A DNA stretch of 64,000 nt from the NCBI RefSeq assembly GCF_023612375.1, contig NZ_CP076852.1, positions 372,001-436,000 of the forward strand. Reading direction: 5' to 3'. Position 1 is the first letter of the stretch. Each line of letters begins with the position of its first letter. Below the pieces are notes generated by a model. It made no database searches, had not been told where the DNA came from, and saw only the letters and a list, made by a program, of their open reading frames with translations. This DNA comes from Mycoplasma sp. SG1 (GTDB lineage: Bacteria > Bacillota_I > Bacilli_A > Mycoplasmatales > SG1). Made by a program: the position numbers and the translations under genes. This document shows positions 35,039-46,261 of this stretch, one piece after another.

Positions 35039-35941
35039 ATGAGCGATAACAACAACAATAAAGAAGTTAAAGATCAAGAACAAGGTTCTGTTCTTTCAAG
35101 AACAAAAAAACTTGAAAAACTTCATAATACAATCGAAAATCCAACGATTGATAAGATTGATAATTTAAACACTGAAGATGAAAGCAGTTTTTTTCAGACT
35201 TTGGATTTAAATTTAAAAGACATTAATTCACAATCAAAATATGAATTCAATAATACCCTTGAAGTTTATGGCACAAATTATAAAAAACAAACCAAGCAAA
35301 AGCAACAAGAAGTTAAAGCAGCTAAGGATACTGAAGATTTAAATCAACTTTTAACTTCAGAAATTGACAATTTCTCACATAAACTCCAACAATTAAAAAA
35401 TAATGAAGAAAATTTGATCAATTTAAACAAAATTAGCGATGAGAAAAAAACATTAGCTTTATCAAAAAATGCAACAGCATTTAGTTCTAAACCTTCTAAT
35501 ATGTCTTTAACTGACATCATTGCTGAGTTGAATGATCAACAAACTGAACAATTATCGGTTGAAAATAAAGTTATGGTTGAAGAGTATTTACCTGAACTTG
35601 AAGCTAAAAAGGAACAATTTAATGAGTTTCAACAGAAAAACATTGACTATAAAGGTAAATTAAGAAAATTTTTTGGATTTAAAGCTTATTCTTTAAAAGA
35701 AGGGTATTTATTCCATAAATCTGCAAGAATATTAATCAAAGAGTTAAACATTTATCTTCAAAAGAATGCAGATGCTTTAGATAAAAACATTTGTATCAAA
35801 GCTCGTCATGGTATAGATGATTTAAAATATGAATCAAGAGCAATTTTCTTTAACCAAGTTTTACATTTACTAGGTTTTGTCGTTATTATTTGTTTATTTA
35901 TTCTTTTGGTTATTTTTTTAATTCTTTATTTAGCATTTTAA
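35039..35941 (+). CDS. Hypothetical coiled-coil protein, C-terminal membrane anchor
   Basis: 300 residues. A polar, Gln/Asn/Lys/Glu-rich body with coiled-coil character (about 80-200) is followed by a folded-looking segment and a single hydrophobic stretch in the last 30 residues (LLGFVVIICLFILLVIFLIL). That is a tail-anchored topology: body in the cytoplasm, C-terminus in the membrane. No enzymatic motif or known family. Fifteen base pairs before the next gene, likely co-transcribed with it. Confidence 0.65.
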   Translation: MSDNNNNKEVKDQEQGSVLSRTKKLEKLHNTIENPTIDKIDNLNTEDESSFFQTLDLNLKDINSQSKYEFNNTLEVYGTNYKKQTKQKQQEVKAAKDTEDLNQLLTSEIDNFSHKLQQLKNNEENLINLNKISDEKKTLALSKNATAFSSKPSNMSLTDIIAELNDQQTEQLSVENKVMVEEYLPELEAKKEQFNEFQQKNIDYKGKLRKFFGFKAYSLKEGYLFHKSARILIKELNIYLQKNADALDKNICIKARHGIDDLKYESRAIFFNQVLHLLGFVVIICLFILLVIFLILYLAF

Positions 35942-35956
35942 GGATAAAATCAAATC

Positions 35957-36880
35957 ATGAACAATTTTGAAATAAGTCCAGAAAACTATACACTTTTTAT
36001 TTCCAATTCTTCATCGCCTTTTTCGGGGGTTTATACTGTTAAAATCAAAGCGTTCGCTTTTAAAACAGTTTGGAATAAATTATTAAATATAAACTTAAAA
36101 GACATTCCTAAAAAAGAGATTTTAATTTTTTTTAATCATGCTTTTAAATTTGTCTTTAACAGTCTTAATAATTTTGGAACCGATTTTGTTAATTCGCAAC
36201 AATTGTATTCACAATTTGATGAAGCTGAAATCTTAGATCAACTAAATGCTAAAAATCATTTTTTCCAAGATAATGACTTGAACAAAAAAGGTAATTTAAT
36301 ATTTGATTTTTTTACCCCACCACATTTATTTTATGATCGAAATATTATTAAAATATTTTTTGATATTAGTTCTATATACAGCAAAGATATCAATTTTTAT
36401 AAAAAATGTTTAGAAAAATCAAATGATGGATATCATTTTCATAAAATATCTTATTTATTTTCATTATTAATGTATAGCAAAATTAAACTATGAATTTATT
36501 TATTATTCATTAGCGTCTATAAAAGTTATGAAAAATTAGTTAGCGACAATACTTCAGAATTAGAAGTTTTAAAAAACGACAACTTCTTTAATTTTTCTAA
36601 AAACAAGACAAGATTTATTCAAATTAAAGATCATTTTGATAATTATTTAGATTTTGATCAAATTTTAACTGAATTTTTGAGTTTTATTTTTCAAGAAACC
36701 GAATTAGTTAATAAATCAAATGATGATAATTATTGAGTTAATAGTTATCTTAGAATTATAAAGTTTAAATCAGGTATAAAATCAAAATGAGAGGGGATAG
36801 CAGAAAAACTAATCCTTGATAAAAATAATTATTATGATAATTTATTTTTAGAAGTTCTTGAAGTTTTTAAGTCTATATAA
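35957..36880 (+). CDS. Hypothetical protein
   Basis: 307 residues, rich in Phe, Asn and Lys, with no signal peptide. One moderately hydrophobic segment near residues 165-190 (YLFSLLMYSKIKLWIYLLF) may be buried or membrane-associated. TGA-Trp codons at 36491-36493 and later. Stop overlaps the next reading frame by four bases or less. No family recognised; the KWEGIAEKLIL segment near the C-terminus is the most structured-looking part. Operon position between a tail-anchored protein and a Cmk-like protein does not reveal a role. Confidence 0.62.
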
Positions 36881-36883
36881 TGA

Positions 36884-37573
36884 ATGATTCTTTTTTTTAT
36901 TATTGTTAGCGGATGAACAGCATCTAATAAACATTATTTAGCAGAAAAATTAGCGGATAAATTTAAATGAAGTTTTTTTTCTGAAAAGTTATTAGTTTTA
37001 AGTTTTTTAAAATTTATTAAAAAAAACTATCCCCATCTAAAACCACAAGAAGGAGATAAATATCTTAAAATGATTTCTTTAAACCGTAAAAATAATTTCC
37101 TTTTTAACCAAGAAGAGATAATTTTAACTGATGATGATTTCCTTTTTAACCCAAATCATATAATTGATTGAAAAACGATCGGAAAAATATATTTAAATCC
37201 TGATAATTTCCCTAATCTTTTTAATTTAGCTTCAAAACTGTTAAATTCATTTGACAATCTTATTCTTATTTCCTATTACTTAATCGCCAACCTTAAAAAA
37301 AAATTAATTATTTTATTTTTAAAAACCGACCTATCACAACGTTGCAATTTATTCCTTTTAAGAAATAATTTAAAAACAGGATCTATTATTGCTTATTCAA
37401 AATACATTTCGGAAGTAGATGAATATGTTGCCAATTATTCACCTTTTTATTTAATCTATTTTAATGATAAAAATTTAAAAATATATCAAATTGAAGGTAA
37501 TGTTGATAAAAATCAACTAGCTGAAGAAATTTTTAAAAATGTCGAATCAAAAAAACTTAACATCATTGGATAA
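36884..37573 (+). CDS. Degenerate cytidylate-kinase-like protein
   Basis: 229 residues. The N-terminus IIVSGWTASNKHYLAEKLAD follows the pattern of cytidylate kinase (P-loop, then AKxLAxKL), but the Walker A is broken: GWTASNKH in place of GxxGxGKS/T. The C-terminal third, KLIILFLKTDLSQRCNLFLL followed by an acidic segment SEVDEYVANYSPFY and NVDKNQLAEEIF, matches the Cmk end (LKIFLTA-x-x-RAxRR, RDxxDxxR, sxEEvvexi). The GRDIGT motif is not found. Probably a Cmk homolog that lost kinase activity; this is inferred from motifs only. Overlaps valS by 35 bases. Confidence 0.5.
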
Positions 37574-40181
37574 CGAAGCATTTAATCAAGCTGAATGGAA
37601 AGAAATTGAATCAAAACAGCATGATTGAATCAACACTTTCAATTTTGAAATTTATCAAAATCAAAACTTTAGTTTAGATACATCCCAAAATTTTTGTATT
37701 CTTTTACCCCCACCTAACATTACAGGTCTGTTACATTTAGGACATGTTTGAAATGTTATTTTACAAGACTTTTTGATTAAATGGGAAAAAGTCATAAACC
37801 ATAAAAATGTTTATTGACTACCTGGTTTTGATCACGCAGGGATAGCAACGCAAATAGTTCTTTGAAGAATGATTGATGAAAAAAAACTTAATATTCAAAA
37901 AAATAATAAAGCTAAAATTGAAAAATTATTTTTAAAAGGTTATAACGGAGAAGAAAGTTATAAAACAAAAACGATTAAAAATATTACAAATCAATTAAAA
38001 CAATTTGGGTTAAGTTTAAATTTTGATAAAACTTATTTTACTTTAAATGATGATATTTCGAAGATAGTTAAAAAAACCTTTTTAAAATATTTTAATGAAG
38101 GTATCATTTATCGAAGTAAAAAAATTATCCATTGGGATCCAATTCTTAAAACAGCGATAAGCGATCTTGAAGTAAAATTTGTTAAACAAAAGACAAAATT
38201 ATATTATTTTAAGTATTATTATGAAACGAAAAAAGATTTTTATTTAGAAATCGCAACGACAAGACCAGAAACTATTTTTGCTGATACCGCTTTAGTATGC
38301 CATCCTGATAATAAGAAATATTTTAAATATTTAAATCAAAAATTTTTAAATCCTTTTACAAAAAAACCAATTCCGTTATTAGCAGATGAATCAGTTGATA
38401 TTGAGTTTGGAACTGGAGTAATGAAATGTACCCCAGGGCATGATTTTGTAGATTTTGAAATTGGTAAAAAATATAATTTAGATTTATTAGTTTGTTTAAC
38501 CAAAGATGCTAAACTTAATCATTTATGCGCTCAGTTTCAAAATATGACTATTAAAGAAGCAAGAATAGCAATTGAAAAAAAATATCTTCACAATTTATTA
38601 ACTAAAATTGAAGATTATGAAAATATGATTTCGATTAGTTCAAGATCAGGGGCAGTTATTGAACCTTATTTAAGTAGTCAATATTTTATTAAAATTGAAA
38701 AACTGGTTGATATCGCCTTAAAATTTCAAAATAACCCAAAAACAAAAATTAATTTTTATCCGAAAAAATTTGAAAAAGTTTTCTTTAATTGATTAAATAA
38801 TTGCCATGATTGATGTATTTCACGTCAATTATTCATTGGTCATCCGATTCCGTTATATTTTGATAAAAATGATAATATTTTTCTTAACGATGGAAGTGAT
38901 CGTAAAAAATCAAATGATGTTTTAGATACATGATATAGTAGTTCACTTTTGCCACTTTTATTTTTAAATGATGATATAAAAGTAGGGGACAGTTTATCAT
39001 CTGTTTTAGTAACAGGCTATGATATTTTATTTTTTTGAGTTATTAGAATGATATTACAAACAACATTTTTAGAAAAAAAAATACCGTTTAAAAATGTCTA
39101 TCTTCACGGTTTAGTTAGAGATGAAAATAATATCAAAATGTCTAAATCGAATAACAATGGTATTAATCCGATTCAAGAATTAAATATTTTCAGCACTGAC
39201 AGTTTACGTTTATATTTTCTTGAACATTCAACTTTAGGAAACGATTTAAGATATGATCGGAAAGCAATCAGTTTAAATAGTCGTTTTTTTTCAAAAATAA
39301 TGAATATCTTTAAATGATGAGAAGCAATGAAAAGTAAATTTTCAAATAATCTAGTTTTATCAAAAGATCAACTTTTTTGGAAGAAAGAGTTTTTAAATAA
39401 GTTTGAGAATCAATTTATTATTTTTTTCAAAACAATTAATCATCATTATCAGAAGTTTCAATTTCATCTTTTAGTTGAAACGCTTAAAAATTTTACTTAT
39501 GATATATTAGCTAATCAAATTATTTTAGAAATTAAAAACAATCCTTTTTTATTTCATGAATCAGATTTAAAGGAATATTTTCAATTATTTTTAATTATTT
39601 TATTTCCTTTTATTCCGTCAATTGGAAGTTATTTGTTAAATAAAGAATTTAATATAAGTCCAAAGGATATTTGCAAATCTCCCTTAATTAGTTCTTTTAA
39701 AACAAAAAGAAGTTTGAAAACGATTTTTTCTGATCTGATTACATTCGAATTAATTTGAAAAATTAATTTACTTTTAGCAGATAAGAATTGCAAAACAATT
39801 TTAATTAATATTTTGACTGACTCTGATCAAACCTTAATGATTAAAAATTATTCTTTATTACATTCTCAAAAAATAACAATTAAAGATAAAACTTTAAATG
39901 AAATTGATACAAATTGATCGCTTTATTTTAAATCTACTAATATAGAAATTTTTGCTATCTCAAAAAAAGTAAAATCTGAATCCTTAAACGCTGAAACTTT
40001 AAAAAGTAAAATTTTTGCTTTACAACAAAAAATTGCTAAAAAAAATCAATTATTAACTAATGATAAGTTAATTTCAAAAGCGGATAAAAAATTTATTGAA
40101 ATGCTTAAAAGCGATTTAAATAAGCAAAAAGAAGAACTACAAGTTTTAGTCGATCAGTTAAATAAATTATCTAAAATTTAA
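37539..40181 (+). CDS. valS: Valyl-tRNA synthetase
   Basis: 880 residues, class I enzyme charging tRNA-Val. Seen: PPPNITGLLHLGHVW (HIGH motif), PGFDHAGIATQ, the editing domain with TTRPETIFADTALVCHP and GTGVMKCTPGHDF, DVLDTWYSS, and KMSKS at residues 533-537. The C-terminus ends in a coiled coil (LISKADKKFIEMLKSDLNKQ onward) typical of bacterial ValRS. More than fifteen TGA codons are read as Trp, at positions where the family has Trp (for example GHVW, YWLPG). Start lies inside the preceding gene (35-bp overlap). Confidence 0.95.
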
Positions 40182-40213
40182 AATATTAAACTTTAAAATT
40201 CCTATTAATATTT

Positions 40214-41518
40214 ATGATGATTCATAAAGTTGATAGAATTTGTACAATCTTTTTTTTCGCAGTTGTTAATTTAATTATTATTTTAACTCTTTATTATTTT
40301 GATTGAAAGTTTTATTATTATCTTTTTTTTGGCGCTTTATTACTGGTTCAATTTTTTATTCTTAAAAGTTCTTTTTTCTGAACATTTTTCTTTTCAATCG
40401 GTTTTACCTTTGTTATTATTTTGTTTCATGCTCTTTTATTTAACTTTAATTTTGAAATTAAAAATATTCAAAAGTTTACAGTTGTTCAAGAATCTAAAAA
40501 AAATTATTTAATCAAATCATCATTTAATTTTTTTTGCTATCTTAAAAAAAGTAATTATTCTAACTTGAAGTTTTCAACAGGAGATACTATTTTTATTTCA
40601 ATTACCGATCGATCAAAATATCAATTTGATCGATCTTTTTCTTTTACTTTTAATAATTATTTATTTTCAAATAATATAAAATATTTAATTTCAAAATATC
40701 AAATAAAATCAATTATTCACCCCAATTTTTTAAAAGGGTGGTGGAATAATTTAGAACATTATTTTAAAGATTGTCATTTGATAGAATCATTAATTTTTAA
40801 TAATCATTTAACAGGAGGATTTTATAAAGAGACAATATTTTACAATGTTGTGCAATTAATAATTATCAGTAAGCATCATTTAAATCTTTGAAAAAAATTT
40901 TACTTAACCTTTTTTCAAAAAGTTTCACCAGAAATAATTGTAAATTTTCTTTTTTTAATTTTCTTTCTTCTTTATTGTTATTTAACAAATTTTAGTATTG
41001 TAGTGACAAGATTATTAGTTTCTGAACTTTTAACTGCTTGTTTTGCTTTTTTATTTTTTAGGAATATTTTTTCTTTCAATTTTAAGGTCATAAATAGACT
41101 ACAAAAATATGAAATGAAATTAATTTGAAGCATTACTGCTTTCTTTTTTGTTTTTTATAATCCAAAAATTGTATTTGATATATCTTTTTATTTTTGTTTT
41201 ATCATACCGTTAGCAATGATTTATTTTTTAAAATTAGAAATCAGTTCAGCATGAATTAAAAAAATATTTATTAATTATTTGGTTTTAATTGTTTGTTTAC
41301 CAGTTTTTATTTCAGTCAATAATAGTTTAAATATAATTTCTCCTTTTTTAGTCCTATTAATTGAGCCATTGATTATGGTTTTTTATATTTTATTATGGCC
41401 ATTAATTTTAACAAGCAATTTCTTTTTTCCTTTTGATTGGATTAATTTTATTAATTTATTTTTAGAAAAAATATTATCAAATTGTTTTAGTATATTTAGT
41501 TGAATTATTTATTTTTAA
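40214..41518 (+). CDS. ComEC-like competence membrane protein, reduced
   Basis: 434 residues with about ten hydrophobic segments. Two or three helices at the N-terminus are followed by a polar region (about 90-215), then a helix-rich core where STGDTIFISITDRS and SPEIIVNFLFLIFFLLYCYL, VVTRLLVSELLTACF and FYNPKIVFDISFYFCFIIPL follow the ComEC competence-domain pattern (R in a helix, nP near the start of the next, F-x-hS-F). ComEC forms the channel for DNA uptake. It lacks the usual C-terminal metallo-beta-lactamase domain. No comEA or comFC nearby. Family assignment is by pattern, so moderate. Confidence 0.55.
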
Positions 41519-41580
41519 TATTTTTTTTCTTGATTTTATGAACAATATATATTTTTATGGATCTTGGTAAGTTTAATTAA

Positions 41581-41634
41581 TATAATTAATTGTGAAAGGA
41601 GTATATTTAAACAAACTATAAAAATTAATTTTTC
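41581..41634 (+). promoter_or_regulatory. Promoter and leader of fruA
   Basis: TATAAT at 41581-41586; the transcript should start near 41593. AAAGGAG (41595-41601) is the best Shine-Dalgarno match around, yet lies about 34 bases before the ATG and is followed by no ATG, GTG or TTG at normal spacing. An in-frame TAA blocks an earlier start for fruA. The purine block may have another role at the mRNA 5' end. Confidence 0.45.
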
Positions 41635-43761
41635 ATGATATACAAAGATTTAATTTTAAAAGGGACTTATAAGTCCCGCAGTCAGTTGTTTGAAGAAGTT
41701 GCACTTCTTCTTAAGCAAAAAGGCTTTGTTACCGATGAAAAAAAACTAGTAGATGAGTTAATGCAACGAGAAAACGAAGGAAGTACCAACTTTAATGAAG
41801 GTATAGCCATTCCACATGCTAGAAGTAAAAATATTTTAAAAACTTCAGTTGTTATCGTTAATTGTGTGAATGACATCGAATGAAATTCACAAGATGAAAA
41901 TAAAGTAAAAGTTGCTATATTTTTGATTGTTGCTGATTCTTCAACTCAATTACATTTACCCATTTTAGCTAGGATTTCTTCAAAACTATTAGATGATGAT
42001 TTTAAACAAAATCTGTTCAAGTTTAATAAAGCCAAAATATTGAAAATGTTGAAAGAAATTGAAAAAGAAGTCCAAAATTCAGTTTCTGAAAAATCAAATT
42101 TAAACACTAAACAAGAGATAAACGTAAAGCAAAATTTATCTTCAAAAGATGATGATTTAAAACCTCAATTTCCTCAAAAATTTGAAGCAGTTCCAGATGA
42201 TAAAAAGCTTTTTATTGTTGGAGTTTCAAGTTGTCCGGTTGGTATCGCCCATACTCATATGGTTGCAACCGCCCTTGAAAGAGCAGCAAAATCATTTGGT
42301 TACGATGTTAAAATTGAAAAACAAGCCGCAGAGGGAATTGTTAATGGATTAACGTCTGAAGATATAATGAGAGCTGATCTTGTTATTATCGCTGCTGGTA
42401 AAACAATTCCAATGGACAGATTTGTCGGCAAAAGAGTATATGAAGCAAGACTTGGCGAAGTTCTTAAAAAACCTAAAGAAATCGTTAAAGATGCTGTAGA
42501 AACTGCCCGTGTTTATGAACAAGAAGGAGCACCTAAAAACGGTAAAGCTGGTTATTTTGAACGTAGAAAACAAAAATCAAAATCTGGAATAATGGGATAC
42601 CTTATGTATGGGGTTGGATGAATGATTCCAATCGTGATTACTGGGGGGATTTTATTAGCTATTTCTTCACCTTTTGTTAGTGATCTTCCAAAAGATTATG
42701 GTTTTGGCCTTCATTTATTGAAACTGCTAAATGACCTTGGAGGCTTAGCATTTCAACTTATGATCCCAGTTTTAGGTGGATTTATTGCTTATGCTATTGC
42801 TGATAAAATTGCATTTGCACCCGCTGCTATTATTTCGTTTTTAGGAAACCAATTAAATGGAGATAATATGAACGAATTTTTATTCAATTGACCAGGATTG
42901 TCATTTGGATTAAAAGGTGGAGCTCTAGGATATCTTGGAGCGATTGCTATTGGGTTATTTATTGGTTATTTATGTTTATGAATGAAAAAATGAAAATGAC
43001 CGAATGTTTTACTTCCATTAGTACCTATTTGTTTTGTTCCAATTATTGCAAGTTTAGTTGGTTGAGTTGCTATTGCTTTTATTTTAGCATTACCAGTTTA
43101 TTACATCCAAACAGGTTTACATGATTTAGTTACTCTTCTACAGAAACATAGTTTACTATTATTAATGGGTCTTGTTCTTGGTGCTATGATTGCAATTGAT
43201 ATGGGTGGTCCTATCAATAAAATCGCCTTCTTTTTAGGAGTTGACGGCATTGGTACAAATGCTCCTAATAAGGGTGTTATTATGGGAATGGATGCATCTG
43301 CGATTGCTGTTCCGCCAATTGCTGCTTTTATTACCTGAGTTATTTTACGAAAAAAAATGGATGATGACGATTCAGTCGCAGGAAAAGCGGCTTTAGGACT
43401 TGGATTTATGGGTATAACTGAAGGAGCGATTCCTTTTGCAGTTAAATATCCTAAATTCATTATTGCTAACGTAGTTGGGGGAATGGTTGCAGGTGCCTTT
43501 TCTGGTGTCTTCGCTATCACCGACTTAGCAGGCCATGGTGGCATGATTGTTTATCTATTAGGAGCAATCGGTAAAAATGGTCAAACGAACTTCCTTTATG
43601 GACTATTACATATTGTATCTATTTTACTTGGTGCATGTGTTACTTCAGTGCTTTCAGTTTTATTCTTTACACTAGATTTAAAACGGAATAAAGTCAAAAA
43701 AGAATCATCAATCGGAAGTCCATTAAGTTATAGTATGGAGTCTCAAGCCACAAGATTATAA
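41635..43761 (+). CDS. fruA: PTS fructose-family EIIABC permease
   Basis: 708 residues, all three domains in one chain. EIIA (1-145) has phospho-acceptor His61 in GIAIPHARS. EIIB (about 190-300) has Cys200 in VGVSSCPVGIAHTHM, typical of fructose-type EIIB. EIIC (from about 320) is polytopic and carries MGGPINKIAFFLG, MGMDASAIAVPPIAA and GITEGAIPFA. It imports and phosphorylates fructose or mannose-type sugars using phosphoenolpyruvate via EI/HPr (not in this window). A charged linker joins A and B. Twenty base pairs before manA, so co-transcribed. Confidence 0.94.
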
Positions 43762-43781
43762 AATTGATAGTATTTTAATTT

Positions 43782-44735
43782 ATGTTATTTCTAAATCCTA
43801 TATTTATCGAAAAACTTTGAGGTGGTGAAAAATTTAAAAAATATAATTTTTCTTTGCCAAATAATAGTATTGGAGAAGTTATAGTTTGCGGTGCAATCGC
43901 AGAGGAAGCAGATTCTAAAATTGAAAGGGGAGTTTTTCAAGACTTAAATTTAAGTTTCGTTTGAAAAGTTTTTCCCAATCTATTTAATAATTTTCCATCA
44001 AATAACTTTCCGCTTTTAATCAAGTTAATCAGCGCTGAACAAGATCTTTCGATTCAAGTTCATCCAACCGAAGAATATGCTAAATTGCATGATACAGATC
44101 CTAAAACAGAAGCGTGATTTATTCTTGAATCTTCAAATGATAATAAAATAATTTATGGTCATCAAGCTAAAGATAAAGATGAATTAACGCAATTAATAAA
44201 AAATAAGAATTGAATCGATTTAATCAATGAAATTAGAATTGATAAAAATGATTGTTTATTATTAGTCCCAGGAACAGTTCATGCTATCAAAGCGGGAACC
44301 GTTTTATATGAACTGCAGCAGCCTAGTTTAGAAACTTATCGTTTATATGATTATGATAGGTTAGATAAAAACAAACAATTAAGGGCTTTGCATATTGATC
44401 AGGCCCTTGATAATATTTATTATCCTCAGCTTTTTCAACATCCTGATAAACCAATTTTAGAAATAGATACGATGCCTTTAAAAATTTGAAAACTTTTTGA
44501 ATCAATTTATTTTATTGCTAAAAAAGTTCAATTAAATTCAAAAAAAGATATTAAAATTGATAGTTTTTCTGACTATTTTCTTGTCTTGACAATGATAAGT
44601 GGCCAAATTACATTCAATGATCATCTATTGACAAAAGGAGTCAGTTTGATTTTAACCAAAGACGAAATTGATAATTTCTATGTTTTTGGTAACGGAGAGT
44701 TTATTTTAGCTGCTCCGATAAGTAAAATTTCTTAG
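43782..44735 (+). CDS. manA: Mannose-6-phosphate isomerase, class I
   Basis: 317 residues. Interconverts mannose-6-phosphate and fructose-6-phosphate; cupin fold with zinc. Seen: early EKLWGG, the QVHPTEEYA zinc-ligand segment (Gln, His), the LLVPGTVHAIKAGTVLYELQ motif with the second metal His and Glu, and a TYRLYDYDR segment. Length matches the short bacterial form. TGA-Trp codons at conserved LWGG and elsewhere. Lying after the PTS permease, it would feed mannose-derived sugar phosphate into glycolysis, which suggests the PTS handles mannose as well as or instead of fructose. Confidence 0.93.
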
Positions 44736-44767
44736 AATAATTATAAATAAATATAAAATTTACACAG

Positions 44768-44803
44768 ATCCCTCAGTTTTTTAAATAAAACTGGGGGATT
44801 TGT
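44768..44803 (+). terminator. Rho-independent terminator after manA
   Basis: ATCCCTCAGTTTT pairs with AAAACTGGGGGAT (one G-U pair) around TTAAAT, followed by TTGTT. The highest-GC stem in the window; ends the fruA-manA unit. Confidence 0.85.
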
Positions 44804-44844
44804 TATTACATTAAAAATAAATTAGATAAAATAGATTTTTATAA

Positions 44845-44850
44845 TATAAT
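44845..44850 (+). promoter_or_regulatory. -10 box for the membrane protein at 44892
   Basis: TATAAT in a run ATAATATAAT, about 41 bp before the TTG start; leader near 35 nt. Confidence 0.45.
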
Positions 44851-44891
44851 TAAAAATTAACATTAATTAATTAACTAAAATTTGGATAGCA

Positions 44892-46211
44892 TTGGATAAA
44901 TTAGATTTAGATAACAAAAGCAGTTCCTGTACCAAAATTAATATTGATAAAATTGATAAAAACACCAAAATTTACCAGAAATTGGTATCTTTGTTATGTT
45001 TTATTTTTTACAATTCAAAAGTAAATCAAGTTTTAAAAAAAAATTCTGGCATTTATAGCGATTTATTAATTTTGTTAAGTATTTTAAATTATCTTGAAGA
45101 TTTGTTAAATATTACGACAAAGAAACGAGTTTTCACGAAGGTCTCAATGTGGTTTTCTAATTTTTTTCATAAAGATTTAGAAATTAGCGTTTTTGATGGC
45201 GTTTTATCTGAAAATTACATTTTTCAAAAAATTTCAACCCTTCAAACATTTTTATCCAATTTATCTTCAGTTGATTTAAAAGCATTAAAATTAGATTTAT
45301 CAACGCATGATTTAGAAGAAATTGCAGACAATAAATTTGATTTTCAAAAGTTTGTACAATTGGAAAATAGTAATGATACGATTGTAGTTAAAGCCGAAGA
45401 AATGGAAGTATTACCGCAAGCTCAACCTTTACCATTAGATCGAGATATTGCTTTAGACAAACCATTTATTGAAAATAAACCAACAACGCAGTCACAAGAA
45501 ATAAACGATCCTTACAAACCAATAACTCATCCAGCAACGACAAAGGCTGATAAAAAATTTATTTTTGATAAATTGAATAACGATCCGAAATTTTATCCCT
45601 TTACATCTAAACCAAAACTAATCATTCATTTAAAACAAGCCATAGCATGTTTAGCTTTATTTGCAATCGCTTGATCAGTTGCTTTTTTAATTTATTTTGG
45701 ATCAAACGAAAACATAATTCTTTATGCTAATAAATGTCTAAATAAAGTATGGTCTGGAATTGGTACAAATGAAACAATATTTATTATGGTTGTTATATTA
45801 TTTATTGTTTGACTGCCAGTTTATACTCGCTCATTATTTAAATTTCTGTTTATCCCAAAGCATGAAACGCAACGTTTTAATTTTCCTATTATTTCTAGTT
45901 TTTTAGCAATTGTTTGAGGTATGATCGTTTTATTCGCCTTATATAAATTTTGGTATAATTTTTTAAATATGTTATCAAGTTCTGGTTTATCGCTAGCGAA
46001 TAATAGTTTGATAATCGCTTTTTCAACAGTAATATTAATTGTTGACATCGCTTTAATGATTTGTTTACTAATTGGAATTTACAAAAGACCAAGAGTAGAT
46101 GTTAAAAAAATTATTTCAATCATTAACGAAAACAGACAACAAAATTTAGATAACTCTAATAATAACGACTATTGAAAAACTAATAATTCAAGTCATTATT
46201 TTAATTTATAA
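44892..46211 (+). CDS. Membrane protein of unknown function (paralog of next gene)
   Basis: 439 residues from a TTG start; no ATG is available between the upstream in-frame stop and the conserved body. Layout: N-terminal helical soluble domain (to about 160), a Pro/Gln-rich linker, a YPFTSKPKLIIHLKQ boundary, then four membrane segments from about residue 250, ending in a polar Asn-rich tail. The next gene has the same order (YPFQTKPKIILLLKR and four spans), so the two are duplicates with diverged soluble parts. No family recognised. TGA-Trp at 45672-45674 and others within the membrane part. Confidence 0.75.
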
Positions 46212-46240
46212 TTTAAATAATGAATTGTCCCTTCAATTTT

Positions 46241-46246
46241 TATAAT
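46241..46246 (+). promoter_or_regulatory. -10 box for the membrane protein at 46262
   Basis: TATAAT 15 bp before the ATG, in the 50-bp gap between the paralogs, so the second gene has its own promoter; leader of about nine nucleotides. Confidence 0.45.
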
Positions 46247-46261
46247 TTCTAATCTTTTTTT

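Noticed and set aside
43101-43544. Minus-strand frame of 147 codons
   Set aside because: Shadow of the EIIC domain of fruA, whose sense frame is strongly conserved.
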